Positions 8,957-17,658 of a DNA stretch of 64,000 nt are shown here, in pieces. Made by a program: the position numbers and the translations under genes. Below the pieces are notes generated by a model, which had not been told where the DNA came from, searched no databases, and saw nothing but the letters and a program-made list of their open reading frames with translations. Source of the stretch: Nonomuraea turkmeniaca (GTDB lineage Bacteria > Actinomycetota > Actinomycetes > Streptosporangiales > Streptosporangiaceae); NCBI RefSeq assembly GCF_005889735.1, contig NZ_VCKY01000011.1, positions 1 to 64,000 of the forward strand, given 5' to 3'. The number at the start of each line of letters is the position of its first letter. Position 1 is the first letter of the stretch.

Positions 8957-10396
8957 ATGTTGTGGGCAGGCAGGACCGCCACCGAGATCGCCACGGCCGT
9001 TCGGCACGGCGATGTCTCGGCCACGACGGTCGTCGAGGAGCACCTTCACGTCATTTCCGAGCGGGACCCCGAGGTGGGAGCGTTCCGGCGGGTCAGGGAG
9101 CAGGCCGTGGAGGAGGCGCAGGCCGTGCAGAAACGTCCCGACCTGGCGGAGTTGCCGCTGGCGGGCGTTCCCGTGGCGGTGAAGGACAACCTGGAGGTGG
9201 CGGGCGAGGCCACGCGCGGCGGCTCCGCCGGCACCGCGGACGTGCCCGCGCCGGCGGACCATGCGACGGTCGCGCGGCTGCGCGCGGCGGGCGCGGTGGT
9301 CGTCGGCCTGACGAACCTGCCCGAGCTGGGGCTGGTGGCGTTCGGCGACAGCGCGTACGGCATCGTGCGCAACCCATGGGACCGGACCCGCACGCCCGGC
9401 GGCTCGTCCTCGGGCAGCGCCGCGGCCGTGGCGGCGGGCATGGTGCCGATCGCGCTCGGCAACGACGGCATGGGGTCGCTGCGCATCCCGGCGGCGGCCT
9501 GCGGCGTGCTGGCCGTCAAGCCGGGCGCCGACGTGGTGCCCCCGCCCGCCGATGACTGGAACCGGCTGACCGAGAACGGCCCGCTGGCCACGACCGTGTC
9601 CGACCTGGCGCTGACGCTGTCCGTGCTCGCCGCCGACCCGTCGCTCGCGGAGGCGTGGCGTGGCGGCCGGCGGGTGGATCCGCGCCCGCCCATGCTGCGC
9701 TCCGTCTGGGCGGACGACGACGAGGTGTGGGAGCCGCAGCCGCCGCCGGACAGCCCCGAGCCATTCGACCTGCGGGTGGCCTACGCGCCGCAGCCGCTGC
9801 CGATCGGCCTGCCCATGGACAAGGAGTTCCAGGCGGCGGTGCGCGCTGCGGCCGAGACGTTGCGGGTGGCCGGGCACACGGTGGTCGAGCACGGCCACCG
9901 GCTGCCTGCCTGGCTGGGCCCGGCGACGATCGCCACCTGGCTCAGCCAGGCCGCCATGTCGGCGGCCGAGATGGACAGGCGCACCGTGGAGCGACGCACC
10001 CGGGCGCTTGCCCGCGCGGGCCGGGCGCTGACCAGGATGAAGCTGGACGGCGTACGCGGCCGCGAGCGCTGGAGCGCCTACGGGGCGGATCAGTGGTTCG
10101 GCGACGCGGACGTGCTGATCACGCCCTCGCTGGGCACCGTGCCGCCCAGAGCGGACCGCTGGGGCGAGCGCGGGTTCCTGCGCAACGTGCTGGCCAACGT
10201 CAGGTTCGCCCCCGCCACGGGTGCCTGGAACATGTGCGGCTGGCCCGCGATCACCGTGCCCATCGCCACGCACACCAGCGGCCTGCCGATCGGCGTGCAG
10301 CTCATCGCCCCGCCCGGCGGCGAGCCGCATCTGCTCGGCCTGGCCGCCCAGCTCCAGTCCGCCCATCCTCCGGTGCGGCCACGCGGCTATCACTGA
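8957..10396 (+). CDS. Amidase signature family hydrolase
   Basis: This 479-residue enzyme has the Ser-cisSer-Lys triad of the amidase signature family: K76 in VAVKDN, the Gly/Ser-rich block GGSSSGSAAAVAAG at 148-161, and the nucleophile S174 in GMGSLRIPA. It hydrolyses an amide bond in the cytoplasm; homologues include GatA, indoleacetamide hydrolase and nylon-oligomer hydrolases, and no specific substrate is indicated. No gatB or gatC is nearby, so a role in Gln-tRNA formation is unlikely. The ATG at 8957 is chosen over earlier in-frame codons that overlap the divergent gene. The stop overlaps the ATG of the next small frame (TGATG). Confidence 0.88.
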   Translation: MLWAGRTATEIATAVRHGDVSATTVVEEHLHVISERDPEVGAFRRVREQAVEEAQAVQKRPDLAELPLAGVPVAVKDNLEVAGEATRGGSAGTADVPAPADHATVARLRAAGAVVVGLTNLPELGLVAFGDSAYGIVRNPWDRTRTPGGSSSGSAAAVAAGMVPIALGNDGMGSLRIPAAACGVLAVKPGADVVPPPADDWNRLTENGPLATTVSDLALTLSVLAADPSLAEAWRGGRRVDPRPPMLRSVWADDDEVWEPQPPPDSPEPFDLRVAYAPQPLPIGLPMDKEFQAAVRAAAETLRVAGHTVVEHGHRLPAWLGPATIATWLSQAAMSAAEMDRRTVERRTRALARAGRALTRMKLDGVRGRERWSAYGADQWFGDADVLITPSLGTVPPRADRWGERGFLRNVLANVRFAPATGAWNMCGWPAITVPIATHTSGLPIGVQLIAPPGGEPHLLGLAAQLQSAHPPVRPRGYH

Positions 10397-10608
10397 TGCT
10401 TCTGGCCGCCGCGGACGATCTGCCCATAGCCGTCCAGACCACCGGCCACGGCCTCCCCGTAGCGCCACACGGGCCGGCCCCGCTGTCCGGCTCGTCGCCG
10501 GACGCCGGCGCGATCTCGTACACGCTGGGCGGCGGCGGCATCGGCCTCCTGGCCGAGCTCAAGGCCGGGTGGGACCCGCGGAACCTGTTCCGCCTGAACC
10601 CGGCCTGA
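10396..10608 (+). pseudogene. Internally deleted relic of a BBE-type FAD-linked oxidase
   Basis: A 70-codon frame starts on the amidase stop (TGATG). It strings together three landmarks of berberine-bridge FAD oxidases: DLPIAVQTTGHGLPVA (start of the FAD-binding domain), DAGAISYTLGGGG (the middle of that domain) and KAGWDPRNLFRLNPA (the usual C-terminus). In an intact gene these lie roughly 30, 100 and 440 residues in. Hence almost the whole protein is gone while the frame stayed open. It cannot bind FAD or catalyse anything. Confidence 0.65.
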
Positions 10609-10615
10609 GCCGGAC

Positions 10616-11473
10616 TCAGATCCCGACCGGATGCCAGACGGTCTTGGTCTCCAGGAACCGCGTCATCCGCCCGATCCCCGGGTCGGCCGTCCAGTCCTCC
10701 TGGGCGGGACGCAGGACCCGCTTGAGGTTCTCCGCCGCCGCCTGCTCGCACCGCAGCGCCAGGTCGGCGTCCGCCACCCCGGTCAGGTCGAGCCCGTTGA
10801 CGTCCATGTGGCTCGCCAGCCAGGGCGCGAGCTCGGCCTGCCGCCCGGTGAGCACGTTGACGACGCCGCCCGGCAGGTCCGAGGTGGCCAGCACCTCGGC
10901 CAGGGTGATCGAGGCGAGCGGCGACGGCTCGGAGGCCACGACCACGCAGGTGTTGCCGGTGACGATCACCGGCGCGACCACGGACACCAGCCCGAGCAGC
11001 GGGTCGGCGGGCGCCACGATCGCGACCACCCCGGTCGGCTCGGGCGAGGACAGGTTGAAGTAAGGACCGGCGACCGGATTGGCCGCCCCGCGCACCGCGG
11101 CGATCTTGTCGGACCACCCGGCGTACCAGACCAGCCGGTCCACCGTCGCGTCCACGGCCTCCAGCGCCGCCCGCTTCCCGCCCTGTCTCACCGGGGCCGA
11201 CTCCTCGGCGAACTGGGCGCGCCGCCCCTCCAGCATCTCGGCGACGCGGTAGAGGATCTGCCCCCGGTTGTACGGGGTCGCGCCCGACCAGCCGGGGAAC
11301 GCCTTGCGCGCGGCCACCACGGCGTCGCGGGCGTCCTTGCGCGAGGCCTGCGAAGCGTTGGCGAGGAATTCGCCCTTGGGCGAGGTCACGGGGTAGGACC
11401 TCCCACTCTCAGAGCGCGGGAACGCCCCGCCGATGTACAGCTTGTAGGTCTTTCTGACGGACAGCCGGCTCAT
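10616..11473 (-). CDS. Short aldehyde dehydrogenase-like protein lacking the catalytic Cys
   Basis: This 285-residue protein aligns with the N-terminal, NAD-binding half of ALDHs (YIGGAFPRSESG, YNRGQILYRVAEMLE, PTGVVAIVAPADPLLGL, VVVASEPSPLASITLAEVL, DLPGGVVNVLTG). It ends at MTRFLETKTVWHPVG without reaching the region with the active-site Cys. Normal ALDHs are about 480 residues. It is the last gene of the deoC-ALDH operon. Because the frame is clean and its end is orderly, I read it as a dedicated short paralogue, perhaps a structural partner of the full ALDH, rather than random decay. The ATG at 11471-11473 has AGGAGG just upstream. Confidence 0.75.
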   Translation of the reverse strand: MSRLSVRKTYKLYIGGAFPRSESGRSYPVTSPKGEFLANASQASRKDARDAVVAARKAFPGWSGATPYNRGQILYRVAEMLEGRRAQFAEESAPVRQGGKRAALEAVDATVDRLVWYAGWSDKIAAVRGAANPVAGPYFNLSSPEPTGVVAIVAPADPLLGLVSVVAPVIVTGNTCVVVASEPSPLASITLAEVLATSDLPGGVVNVLTGRQAELAPWLASHMDVNGLDLTGVADADLALRCEQAAAENLKRVLRPAQEDWTADPGIGRMTRFLETKTVWHPVGI

Positions 11474-11635
11474 CGACCCTCCTGCGACGTCTGAACGGGG
11501 ACGAAGACCTGGCCGCACCGGCTCACACCGCAGCGATGGGCGTACCAGCCGGTGCGGACCGGACGACCGGCCCGCGCGAACGCGTGGCCGCGGGTGGCCT
11601 GCGCACGCCGTTTCCGGCGCCGGGGGCGGCGATGC

Positions 11636-13060
11636 TCACACGTCAAGGTAGGCCTCCAAGCCGAGCAATCCGCCCTCGCGGCCGTACCCGGACTCCTTGT
11701 AACCGCCGAAGGGAGAGGCGGGATCGAACTTGTTGAACGTGTTGGCCCAGACCACGCCGGCCCGGAGCTTGTCGGCCATCCAGAGGATGCGGGATCCCTT
11801 CTCGGTCCAGATGCCGGCGGACAGCCCGTACGGGGTGTTGTTGGCCTTCTCGACGGCCTCGGCCGGGGTGCGGAAGGTCAGCACGGAGAGCACCGGGCCG
11901 AAGATCTCGTCTCTGGCGATCGTGTGCGACTGCGCGACCCCCGTGAAGATCGTCGGCGGGAACCAGAAGCCGCGCTCGGGCAGCTCACACGCCGGCGACC
12001 AGCGCAGCGCGCCCTCCGACTCGCCGATCTCGGACAGCTCCCGGATCTTGGCCAGCTGGTCGGCGGAGTTGATGGCGCCGACGTCGGTGTTCTTGTCCAG
12101 CGGGTCACCGACCCGCAGCGTGCCGAGCCTGCGCTTGAGCGAGTCCAGCAGCTCGTCCTGAATGGACTCCTGCACCAGCAGGCGGGAGCCCGCGCAGCAC
12201 ACGTGTCCCTGGTTGAAGAAGATGCCGTTGACGATGCCTTCGACGGCCTGGTCGATGGCGGCGTCCTCGAACACGATGTTCGCGGCTTTCCCGCCCAGCT
12301 CCAGCGTCAGCTTCTTGTCGGTGCCCGCCACCGTGCGCGCGATGATCCGCCCGACCTCGGTGGAGCCGGTGAAGGCCACCTTGTTGACGTCGGGGTGCGC
12401 GACCACGGCCGCGCCGGTGTCGCCCGCGCCGGTCACGATGTTGACCACACCCGGCGGCAGGTCGGCCTGCCGGCAGATGTCGGCGAACCACAACGCGGTC
12501 AGCGGCGTGGTCTCGGCCGGCTTGAGCACCACGGTGTTGCCGCAGGCCAGCGCGGGCGCGATCTTCCAGGCCAGCATGAGCAGCGGGAAGTTCCACGGGA
12601 TGACCTGCCCCGCCACGCCCAGCGCCTTGGTGCCGAATCCGGCGTACTCGAGCTTGTCCGCCCAGCCGGCGTAGTAGAAGAAGTGCGCCGCGACCAGCGG
12701 CAGATCCACGTCGCGTGACTCGCGGATCGGCTTGCCGTTGTCCAGCGACTCCAGCACGGCCAGCTCGCGGGCCCGCTCCTGGATGATGCGCGCGATGCGG
12801 AACAGGTATTTCGCCCGCTCGGCGCCGGGCAGCGCGCTCCAGACGCCAAACGCCTTGCGCGCGGCCTGCACGGCCCGGTCCACGTCGTCGGACGTGGCGG
12901 TGGCGATCTCGGCCAGGGGCACCTCGGTCGCCGGGTTGATCGTCTTGAACGTGGGGCCCGAGCCGTCGACGAACTCGCCGTTGATGAACAGCCCGTACGA
13001 CGGCTTGATGTCGACGACGTCGGTGGATTCGGGGGCGGGTGCGTATTCGAAGATCGCCAT
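11636..13060 (-). CDS. Aldehyde dehydrogenase (NAD-type)
   Basis: This full-length 474-residue ALDH has GQVIPWNFPLLML and KPAETTPL (cofactor phosphate and adenine contacts), FTGSTEVG (Rossmann turn), the general base Glu in LELGGK and the catalytic Cys in GHVCCAGSR near residue 285. It starts 3 bp after the deoC stop. Because deoC makes acetaldehyde and glyceraldehyde 3-phosphate from deoxyribose 5-phosphate, the likely job is oxidation of acetaldehyde or a related aldehyde. A 160-bp gap separates it from the short ALDH. Confidence 0.92.
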   Translation of the reverse strand: MAIFEYAPAPESTDVVDIKPSYGLFINGEFVDGSGPTFKTINPATEVPLAEIATATSDDVDRAVQAARKAFGVWSALPGAERAKYLFRIARIIQERARELAVLESLDNGKPIRESRDVDLPLVAAHFFYYAGWADKLEYAGFGTKALGVAGQVIPWNFPLLMLAWKIAPALACGNTVVLKPAETTPLTALWFADICRQADLPPGVVNIVTGAGDTGAAVVAHPDVNKVAFTGSTEVGRIIARTVAGTDKKLTLELGGKAANIVFEDAAIDQAVEGIVNGIFFNQGHVCCAGSRLLVQESIQDELLDSLKRRLGTLRVGDPLDKNTDVGAINSADQLAKIRELSEIGESEGALRWSPACELPERGFWFPPTIFTGVAQSHTIARDEIFGPVLSVLTFRTPAEAVEKANNTPYGLSAGIWTEKGSRILWMADKLRAGVVWANTFNKFDPASPFGGYKESGYGREGGLLGLEAYLDV

Positions 13061-13063
13061 CGG

Positions 13064-14005
13064 CTAGTCCAAGGTGAAGTAGTCGGGGCCGGCATACCGG
13101 CCGGTGGCCAGCTTCTGACGCTGCATCAGCAGGTCGTTGAGCAGCGAGGACGCGCCGAGCCTGAACCACTCGGGCGTCAGCCAGTCATCCCCCGCGGTCT
13201 CGTTGACCAGCACCAGGTTCTTGATCGCGTCCTTCGTCGTACGGATGCCGCCGGCGGGCTTGACCCCCACCTGCCGTCCCGTCGCGTCGCGGAAGTCCCG
13301 CACCGCCTCCAGCATGATCAGTGTCACCGGCAGCGTCGCGGCCGGGGACACCTTGCCCGTCGAGGTCTTGATGAAGTCGGCGCCCGCCAGCATCGCCAGC
13401 CACGACGCCCGCCGCACGTTGTCGTAGGTCGACAGCTCGCCCGTCTCCAGGATCACCTTCAGGTGCGCCGCGCCGCACGCGGCCTTCACCGCGACGATCT
13501 CCTCGAAGATCTTCATGTAGTCGCCGGACAGGAACGCGCCGCGGTCGATCACCATGTCGATCTCGTCGGCGCCCGCGGCGACGGCCAGCGCCGTGTCGCT
13601 CACCTTGACCTCCAGCGACGAGCGCCCGCTCGGGAACGCGGTCGCCACCGAGGCCACCTTCACCCCCGAACCGCGCACGGCCTCGGCGGCCACGGCGACC
13701 AGGTCGGGGTAGACGCAGACGGCCGCCACCTTAGGGGCGTCGCTGCCGGGGCGCAGGGCCTTGATGCACATCGCGCGCACCTTGCCTGCCGTGTCCGCGC
13801 CCTCGAGGGTGGTCAGGTCGACCATGGAAATGGCCAGGTCAATGGCCTTGGCCTTGGCGGTGGTCTTGATCGATCGGGTGCCGAGCATGGCCGCCCGCTG
13901 GTCTGCGCCGACCCGGTCGACGCCGGGCAGGCCGTGCAGGAATGCCCGTAGCGTCGCGCCGGACGCGGCGACGTCCGCGAGCGAAGTCGTCAGAGTTGAC
14001 ACCAT
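13064..14005 (-). CDS. deoC: Deoxyribose-phosphate aldolase
   Basis: This class I aldolase cleaves 2-deoxyribose 5-phosphate to acetaldehyde and glyceraldehyde 3-phosphate in deoxynucleoside catabolism. The Schiff-base lysine lies in ADFIKTSTGK near residue 200. Supporting motifs are EIDMVIDRGAFLSG, LKVILETGELS and VGVKPAGGIRTTKDA. With the ATG at 14003-14005 the protein is 313 residues, close to actinobacterial homologues. A TTG at 14036-14038 would add 11 residues, but the GGAGGAGGAGG there overlaps that codon and is too far from the ATG, so the start is not certain. Confidence 0.93.
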   Translation of the reverse strand: MVSTLTTSLADVAASGATLRAFLHGLPGVDRVGADQRAAMLGTRSIKTTAKAKAIDLAISMVDLTTLEGADTAGKVRAMCIKALRPGSDAPKVAAVCVYPDLVAVAAEAVRGSGVKVASVATAFPSGRSSLEVKVSDTALAVAAGADEIDMVIDRGAFLSGDYMKIFEEIVAVKAACGAAHLKVILETGELSTYDNVRRASWLAMLAGADFIKTSTGKVSPAATLPVTLIMLEAVRDFRDATGRQVGVKPAGGIRTTKDAIKNLVLVNETAGDDWLTPEWFRLGASSLLNDLLMQRQKLATGRYAGPDYFTLD

Positions 14006-14183
14006 CACAGCATCGCCGACCAGGGCCTCCTCCTCCAAACCGGACCGCCTTAGGACGCCGTGCGGCCGGGTCTAGGTATGCCGAGCTGCTCCTACGCCCA
14101 GAGATAAGGCATCCACCCGATGCGTCGTACCTGGCCTTAGCCCGACTCTTAAAGGTGTCAGCACAAACAAGGAGATATGAGTG

Positions 14184-14330
14184 ATGAATCCCGAAATCGA
14201 GTACGAGCTCATGAAGAACCACGCGGACGAGCTGCGCAGGGCAGCAGCCGAGCACCGGCGAGTACGCGACGCGCAGCGGGCCAACAAGTCCGAGCGCCGC
14301 TCGCTCTTCGGCAAGCGCCGTTCCTCATGA
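14184..14330 (+). CDS. Small basic helical protein, 48 aa
   Basis: AAGGAG at 14169-14174 precedes a GTG at 14181 and an ATG at 14184 in the same frame. The product (MNPEIEYELMKNHADELRR and onward) is one long charged amphipathic helix, rich in Arg, Glu and Ala, ending in RRSLFGKRRSS. Similar tiny helical proteins with an ELRRxAxxHR pattern are frequent in actinomycetes and have no known role. A strong stem-loop follows 14 bp after the stop, so this is an independent transcription unit. Confidence 0.7.
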   Translation: MNPEIEYELMKNHADELRRAAAEHRRVRDAQRANKSERRSLFGKRRSS

Positions 14331-14343
14331 GCACCCCACGAGA

Positions 14344-14373
14344 GCCCGGCCACTACCTCCCTCGTGGCCGGGC
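14344..14373 (+). terminator. Stem-loop terminator after the 48-aa gene
   Basis: GCCCGGCCAC and GTGGCCGGGC form a perfect 10-bp stem with a 10-base loop. There is no U tract, as is common in high-GC actinomycetes. Confidence 0.75.
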
Positions 14374-14428
14374 CTCCGCACCTCCGTAAAAGCCTCAAAT
14401 AAGTCGAAAGCAATCAGTGAGGCATGAC

Positions 14429-17290
14429 ATGCTGGATGACATGCGGGGACGTTCTGTCAGTCCCGTCTTCGTCGGGCGGGAAGGGGAGCTGGGGGCTCTC
14501 GCGGAGAGCTTCGACGACGCCAGAAAGGGCAAGGTGACAGCGGTCCTGCTGGGGGGCGAGGCCGGCGTCGGCAAGACCCGGCTCGTGCAGCGCTTCGCCG
14601 AACGGTGCGCCGCCGACGGCGCGCACGTGCTGTTCGGCGGATGCGTCGAGCTGTCCACCGAGGGTCTGGCCTACGCGCCCTTCACCGCCGCGCTCCGGCA
14701 GCTCGTCAGGGAACAGGGCCCCGCCGCCGTCGCCGCGTTACTCCCGGAGGGCGCCCAGCGCGACCTCGCCCGCCTGCTGCCCGAGTTCGGCGAGCCGAGC
14801 GGCGACGGCGAGACCGACACCGGCCGCGCGCGGCTCTTCGAGCAGTTCCTCACGCTGCTGGAGCGCCTGGCCGACAGCCGCCCCACGGTCCTCGTGATCG
14901 AGGACATCCACTGGGCCGACCGGTCCAGTCGCGACCTCATCGCCTTCCTCAGCCGCAACCTGCACATCCCGCAGGTGCTGATCGTCATGACGTACCGCTC
15001 GGACGACCTGCACCGCCAGCACCCGCTCCGGCCGGTGCTGGCCGAGCTGGGCCGGGTGAACGGCGTGCTCCGGCTCGACCTGCCCCGCCTGTCGCGCGAC
15101 GAGGTGGCCCAGCAGATGACCGGGATCCTCGGCAAGGTCCCGGAGTACGGCAGCGTCGAGAAGGTCTACGAGCGCAGCGAGGGCATCCCGCTGTTCGTCG
15201 AGGCCATGCTGGAGAGCGGCGAGGTCTGCACGTTCCCCGAGTCCATGCAGGACCTGATACTCAACTCCGTCGAGCGGCTGCCCGAGGAGACCCAGCGGGT
15301 GCTGCGCATCGCCGCCGCAGGCGGCATCCGGGTCGGCCACGCGCTGCTGGCCGCCGTGAGCGGCCTGTCCGAGGTCGAGCTGGAGAGCGCGCTGCGCCCG
15401 GCCATCGCGGGCAACGTCCTGCAGGTCGCCGACAACCGCGCGTACGTCTTCAGGCACTCCCTGATCCGCGAGGCCGTGCACGACGAGCTGCTGCCCGGCG
15501 AGCACCAGCGCCTGCACGCCGGGTACGCCGAGGAGATCTCCAAGGACCGCACGCTCGTCCCGCCCGGACGCGCCCCCGTCGAGCTGGCACACCACTGGTA
15601 CGGCGCCCGCAACGACCTCTGGGCGCTGATCTCGGCGTGGGAGGCGGCGCGTAAGTCGTTCAAGGCTTTCGCCTACACCGAGGCCGTGCCGCTGCTCGAA
15701 CGCGTGCTCATGCTCTGGGACCGGGTGCCCGACGCGGCCGAGCGCATCGGCGCCGATCACACCGCCGTGCTGGAGCGGGCCGCCGAAGCCGCGAACGCCG
15801 GCGGCGACGTCGACAAGGGCATGAAGTTCGTCAAGGCCGCCCTGTCCCAGCTGGACGAGACCCGCGAGCCGGGCCGCGTGGCGCAGCTGATCGTGCGCCG
15901 TGCCGGGTTCAAGATGAGCAAAGGCCAGATGGGCATCATCGAGGACCTCAGGCACGCCCTGCGGCTCGTCCCCGAGGACAGCCACGACCGGGCAGAGGTC
16001 CTCACCACGCTGAGCCGCCACCTGATGCTGCGCGGCGAGATCGCCGAGGCGAGCGAGGTCATCGCCGCCGGCCTGCGCCTGGCCAGGGAGCACCGCGACC
16101 GCTGCCTCGAGGCCGACCTGCTGATGAACCTGGCGCTCGGCCACTCACTCAACGGCGAGCTCGAGTCCACCATCGCGGTCAACGAGCAGGCGCTGGAGAT
16201 CGGCCACGAGGAGCAGTCCGCCCGCATCATCACCCGGGCGATCGGCAACAACATCGACGCGCTGATCGACATGGGCCGGGAGCAGGAGGCCATCCGCCTG
16301 TCCGAACAGGGCTGGGAGATCGCCAAGAAGTACGGCCGGCTCCGCGGCAGCGGCCTGTTCATCATGAACAACTGGGCCGAGGCGCTGGAGTCGATCGGCC
16401 GCTGGGACGAGGCCATCGAGCTCGTCGAGGCCGCGCTCAGCCATGGCCCGCACCTGCGCACCAGGTACGCCCTGCTGCGCGTGCGCGCCGACATCGCCCT
16501 GGCCAGGGGCGAGCTGCAGCTGGTCGAGAGCATCCTGTCCGAGGTCGGCGTGCTCAAGGACCGCGCCGAGGACTTCGTCCAGGACATCACCAGCAACGCG
16601 CGGCTGCGGATCGGCTGGCATCTGCTGCGGGGCGAGCCCGGCGCCGCACTGACCGTGGCCGAGCGAGTGCTCGCCCTCCCCAAGCAGTCGTCCAAGGCCA
16701 TGCTGGGCTGGCGGCTGCTCGCCCTGCTCCGCATCGTCTGCGACGCCGCCGAGTCCACCGAGCCAGAACGGGCCGCGGCGGCCCGCGCGCACGCCGCCGA
16801 GATGGCGGCCGAGTTGTCGGTGATCGGTCCCGTCGTGGACGGGTACCGGCTGTCGTACATCGGGGACTTCGACGCCGCGGCCGCGGCCTGGGAGCGGCTC
16901 AAGCGCCCGCACAACCAGGCCAAGGCCCTGTTCCGGGCGGCCACGGCCGCCGCGCGGGCCGGCGACCGCGAGGGGGCGGCCGCCCGGCTGAAGGTGGCGC
17001 TGCCGCTGGCCGAGGCGCTGCGGGCCACTCCGCTGGTCGAGGAGATCGAGACGCTGTCACGGCGGGTGGGCGGCGCGCCGGCCCAGGAATCTTCGGAGCT
17101 GCTGACACCGCGCGAGCTGGAGGTCCTGCGGCTGGTCACGTTGGGCAGGACCAACCGGGACATCGCCGCCGAGTTGTTCATCTCGGCCAAGACGGTCAGC
17201 GTGCACGTGTCGAACATCCTGGCCAAGCTCGGCGTCACCACCCGCGGCGAGGCGGCCGCCGCCGCCCACCGCCTGTCCTTGATCTCGTAG
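14429..17290 (+). CDS. LAL-family LuxR transcriptional regulator with AAA ATPase
   Basis: This 953-residue regulator has an N-terminal AAA/NACHT-like ATPase (Walker A GGEAGVGKTR near residue 43, Walker B VLVIEDIHWADRS near 155), a long helical TPR-like middle and a C-terminal LuxR helix-turn-helix (LTPRELEVLRLVTLGRTNRDIAAELFI broken here into its scaffold and the recognition helix SAKTVSVHVSN). LAL proteins are ATP-dependent activators of secondary metabolism or sugar use. Several starts are possible (GTG 14417, ATG 14429, ATG 14441); the ATG at 14429 has GTGAGG 6 bases upstream. No obvious target gene is adjacent. Confidence 0.9.
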   Translation: MLDDMRGRSVSPVFVGREGELGALAESFDDARKGKVTAVLLGGEAGVGKTRLVQRFAERCAADGAHVLFGGCVELSTEGLAYAPFTAALRQLVREQGPAAVAALLPEGAQRDLARLLPEFGEPSGDGETDTGRARLFEQFLTLLERLADSRPTVLVIEDIHWADRSSRDLIAFLSRNLHIPQVLIVMTYRSDDLHRQHPLRPVLAELGRVNGVLRLDLPRLSRDEVAQQMTGILGKVPEYGSVEKVYERSEGIPLFVEAMLESGEVCTFPESMQDLILNSVERLPEETQRVLRIAAAGGIRVGHALLAAVSGLSEVELESALRPAIAGNVLQVADNRAYVFRHSLIREAVHDELLPGEHQRLHAGYAEEISKDRTLVPPGRAPVELAHHWYGARNDLWALISAWEAARKSFKAFAYTEAVPLLERVLMLWDRVPDAAERIGADHTAVLERAAEAANAGGDVDKGMKFVKAALSQLDETREPGRVAQLIVRRAGFKMSKGQMGIIEDLRHALRLVPEDSHDRAEVLTTLSRHLMLRGEIAEASEVIAAGLRLAREHRDRCLEADLLMNLALGHSLNGELESTIAVNEQALEIGHEEQSARIITRAIGNNIDALIDMGREQEAIRLSEQGWEIAKKYGRLRGSGLFIMNNWAEALESIGRWDEAIELVEAALSHGPHLRTRYALLRVRADIALARGELQLVESILSEVGVLKDRAEDFVQDITSNARLRIGWHLLRGEPGAALTVAERVLALPKQSSKAMLGWRLLALLRIVCDAAESTEPERAAAARAHAAEMAAELSVIGPVVDGYRLSYIGDFDAAAAAWERLKRPHNQAKALFRAATAAARAGDREGAAARLKVALPLAEALRATPLVEEIETLSRRVGGAPAQESSELLTPRELEVLRLVTLGRTNRDIAAELFISAKTVSVHVSNILAKLGVTTRGEAAAAAHRLSLIS

Positions 17291-17650
17291 CTACTCGGGC
17301 AGCACCGACCGCACGGCCTCCTCGGTCCGTCCGACCACGGCTGACCCGTCGTCGGCCGTGATGATCGGGCGCTGGATGAGCATCGGATGCTCGGCCAGCG
17401 CGGCGATCCAGCGCTCGCGAGCGGGTTCGTCGCGTGGCCAGGTGTTCATGCCGAGCTCCTTGGCCACCTGCTCGCCCGTCCTGGTGATGTCCCACGGCTC
17501 CAGGCCCAGCCGCTCCAGGACCGCGCGGAACTCGTCCTCGGTCGGCGGATCCTCGAGGTAACGGCGGACGGTGTACTGGGCGGACTCGGCGTCCAGGATC
17601 GACAGCGCCGACCGGCACTTGGAGCAGCGGGGGTTGATCCAGATTTCCAT
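17291..17650 (-). CDS. ArsC/Spx-family thioredoxin-fold reductase
   Basis: This 119-residue protein has the ArsC family start EIWINPRCSKCRSAL with a CxxC-like CSKC, the central FRAVLERLGLEPWDITRTGE, and HPMLIQRPIITADDG, whose Arg corresponds to the anion-binding Arg of glutaredoxin-linked arsenate reductases. It could reduce arsenate using mycothiol/mycoredoxin or act as an uncharacterised relative. No arsenite exporter is adjacent. The ATG at 17648-17650 is used; another in-frame ATG 12 bases upstream would overlap the 3' end of the tetR gene. Confidence 0.8.
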   Translation of the reverse strand: MEIWINPRCSKCRSALSILDAESAQYTVRRYLEDPPTEDEFRAVLERLGLEPWDITRTGEQVAKELGMNTWPRDEPARERWIAALAEHPMLIQRPIITADDGSAVVGRTEEAVRSVLPE

Positions 17651-17658
17651 GTGTCCGA

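Noticed and set aside
8108-10468. Minus-strand frame of about 786 codons across the amidase and PLP genes
   Set aside because: It crosses two convincing genes and has low-complexity content without a ribosome site.
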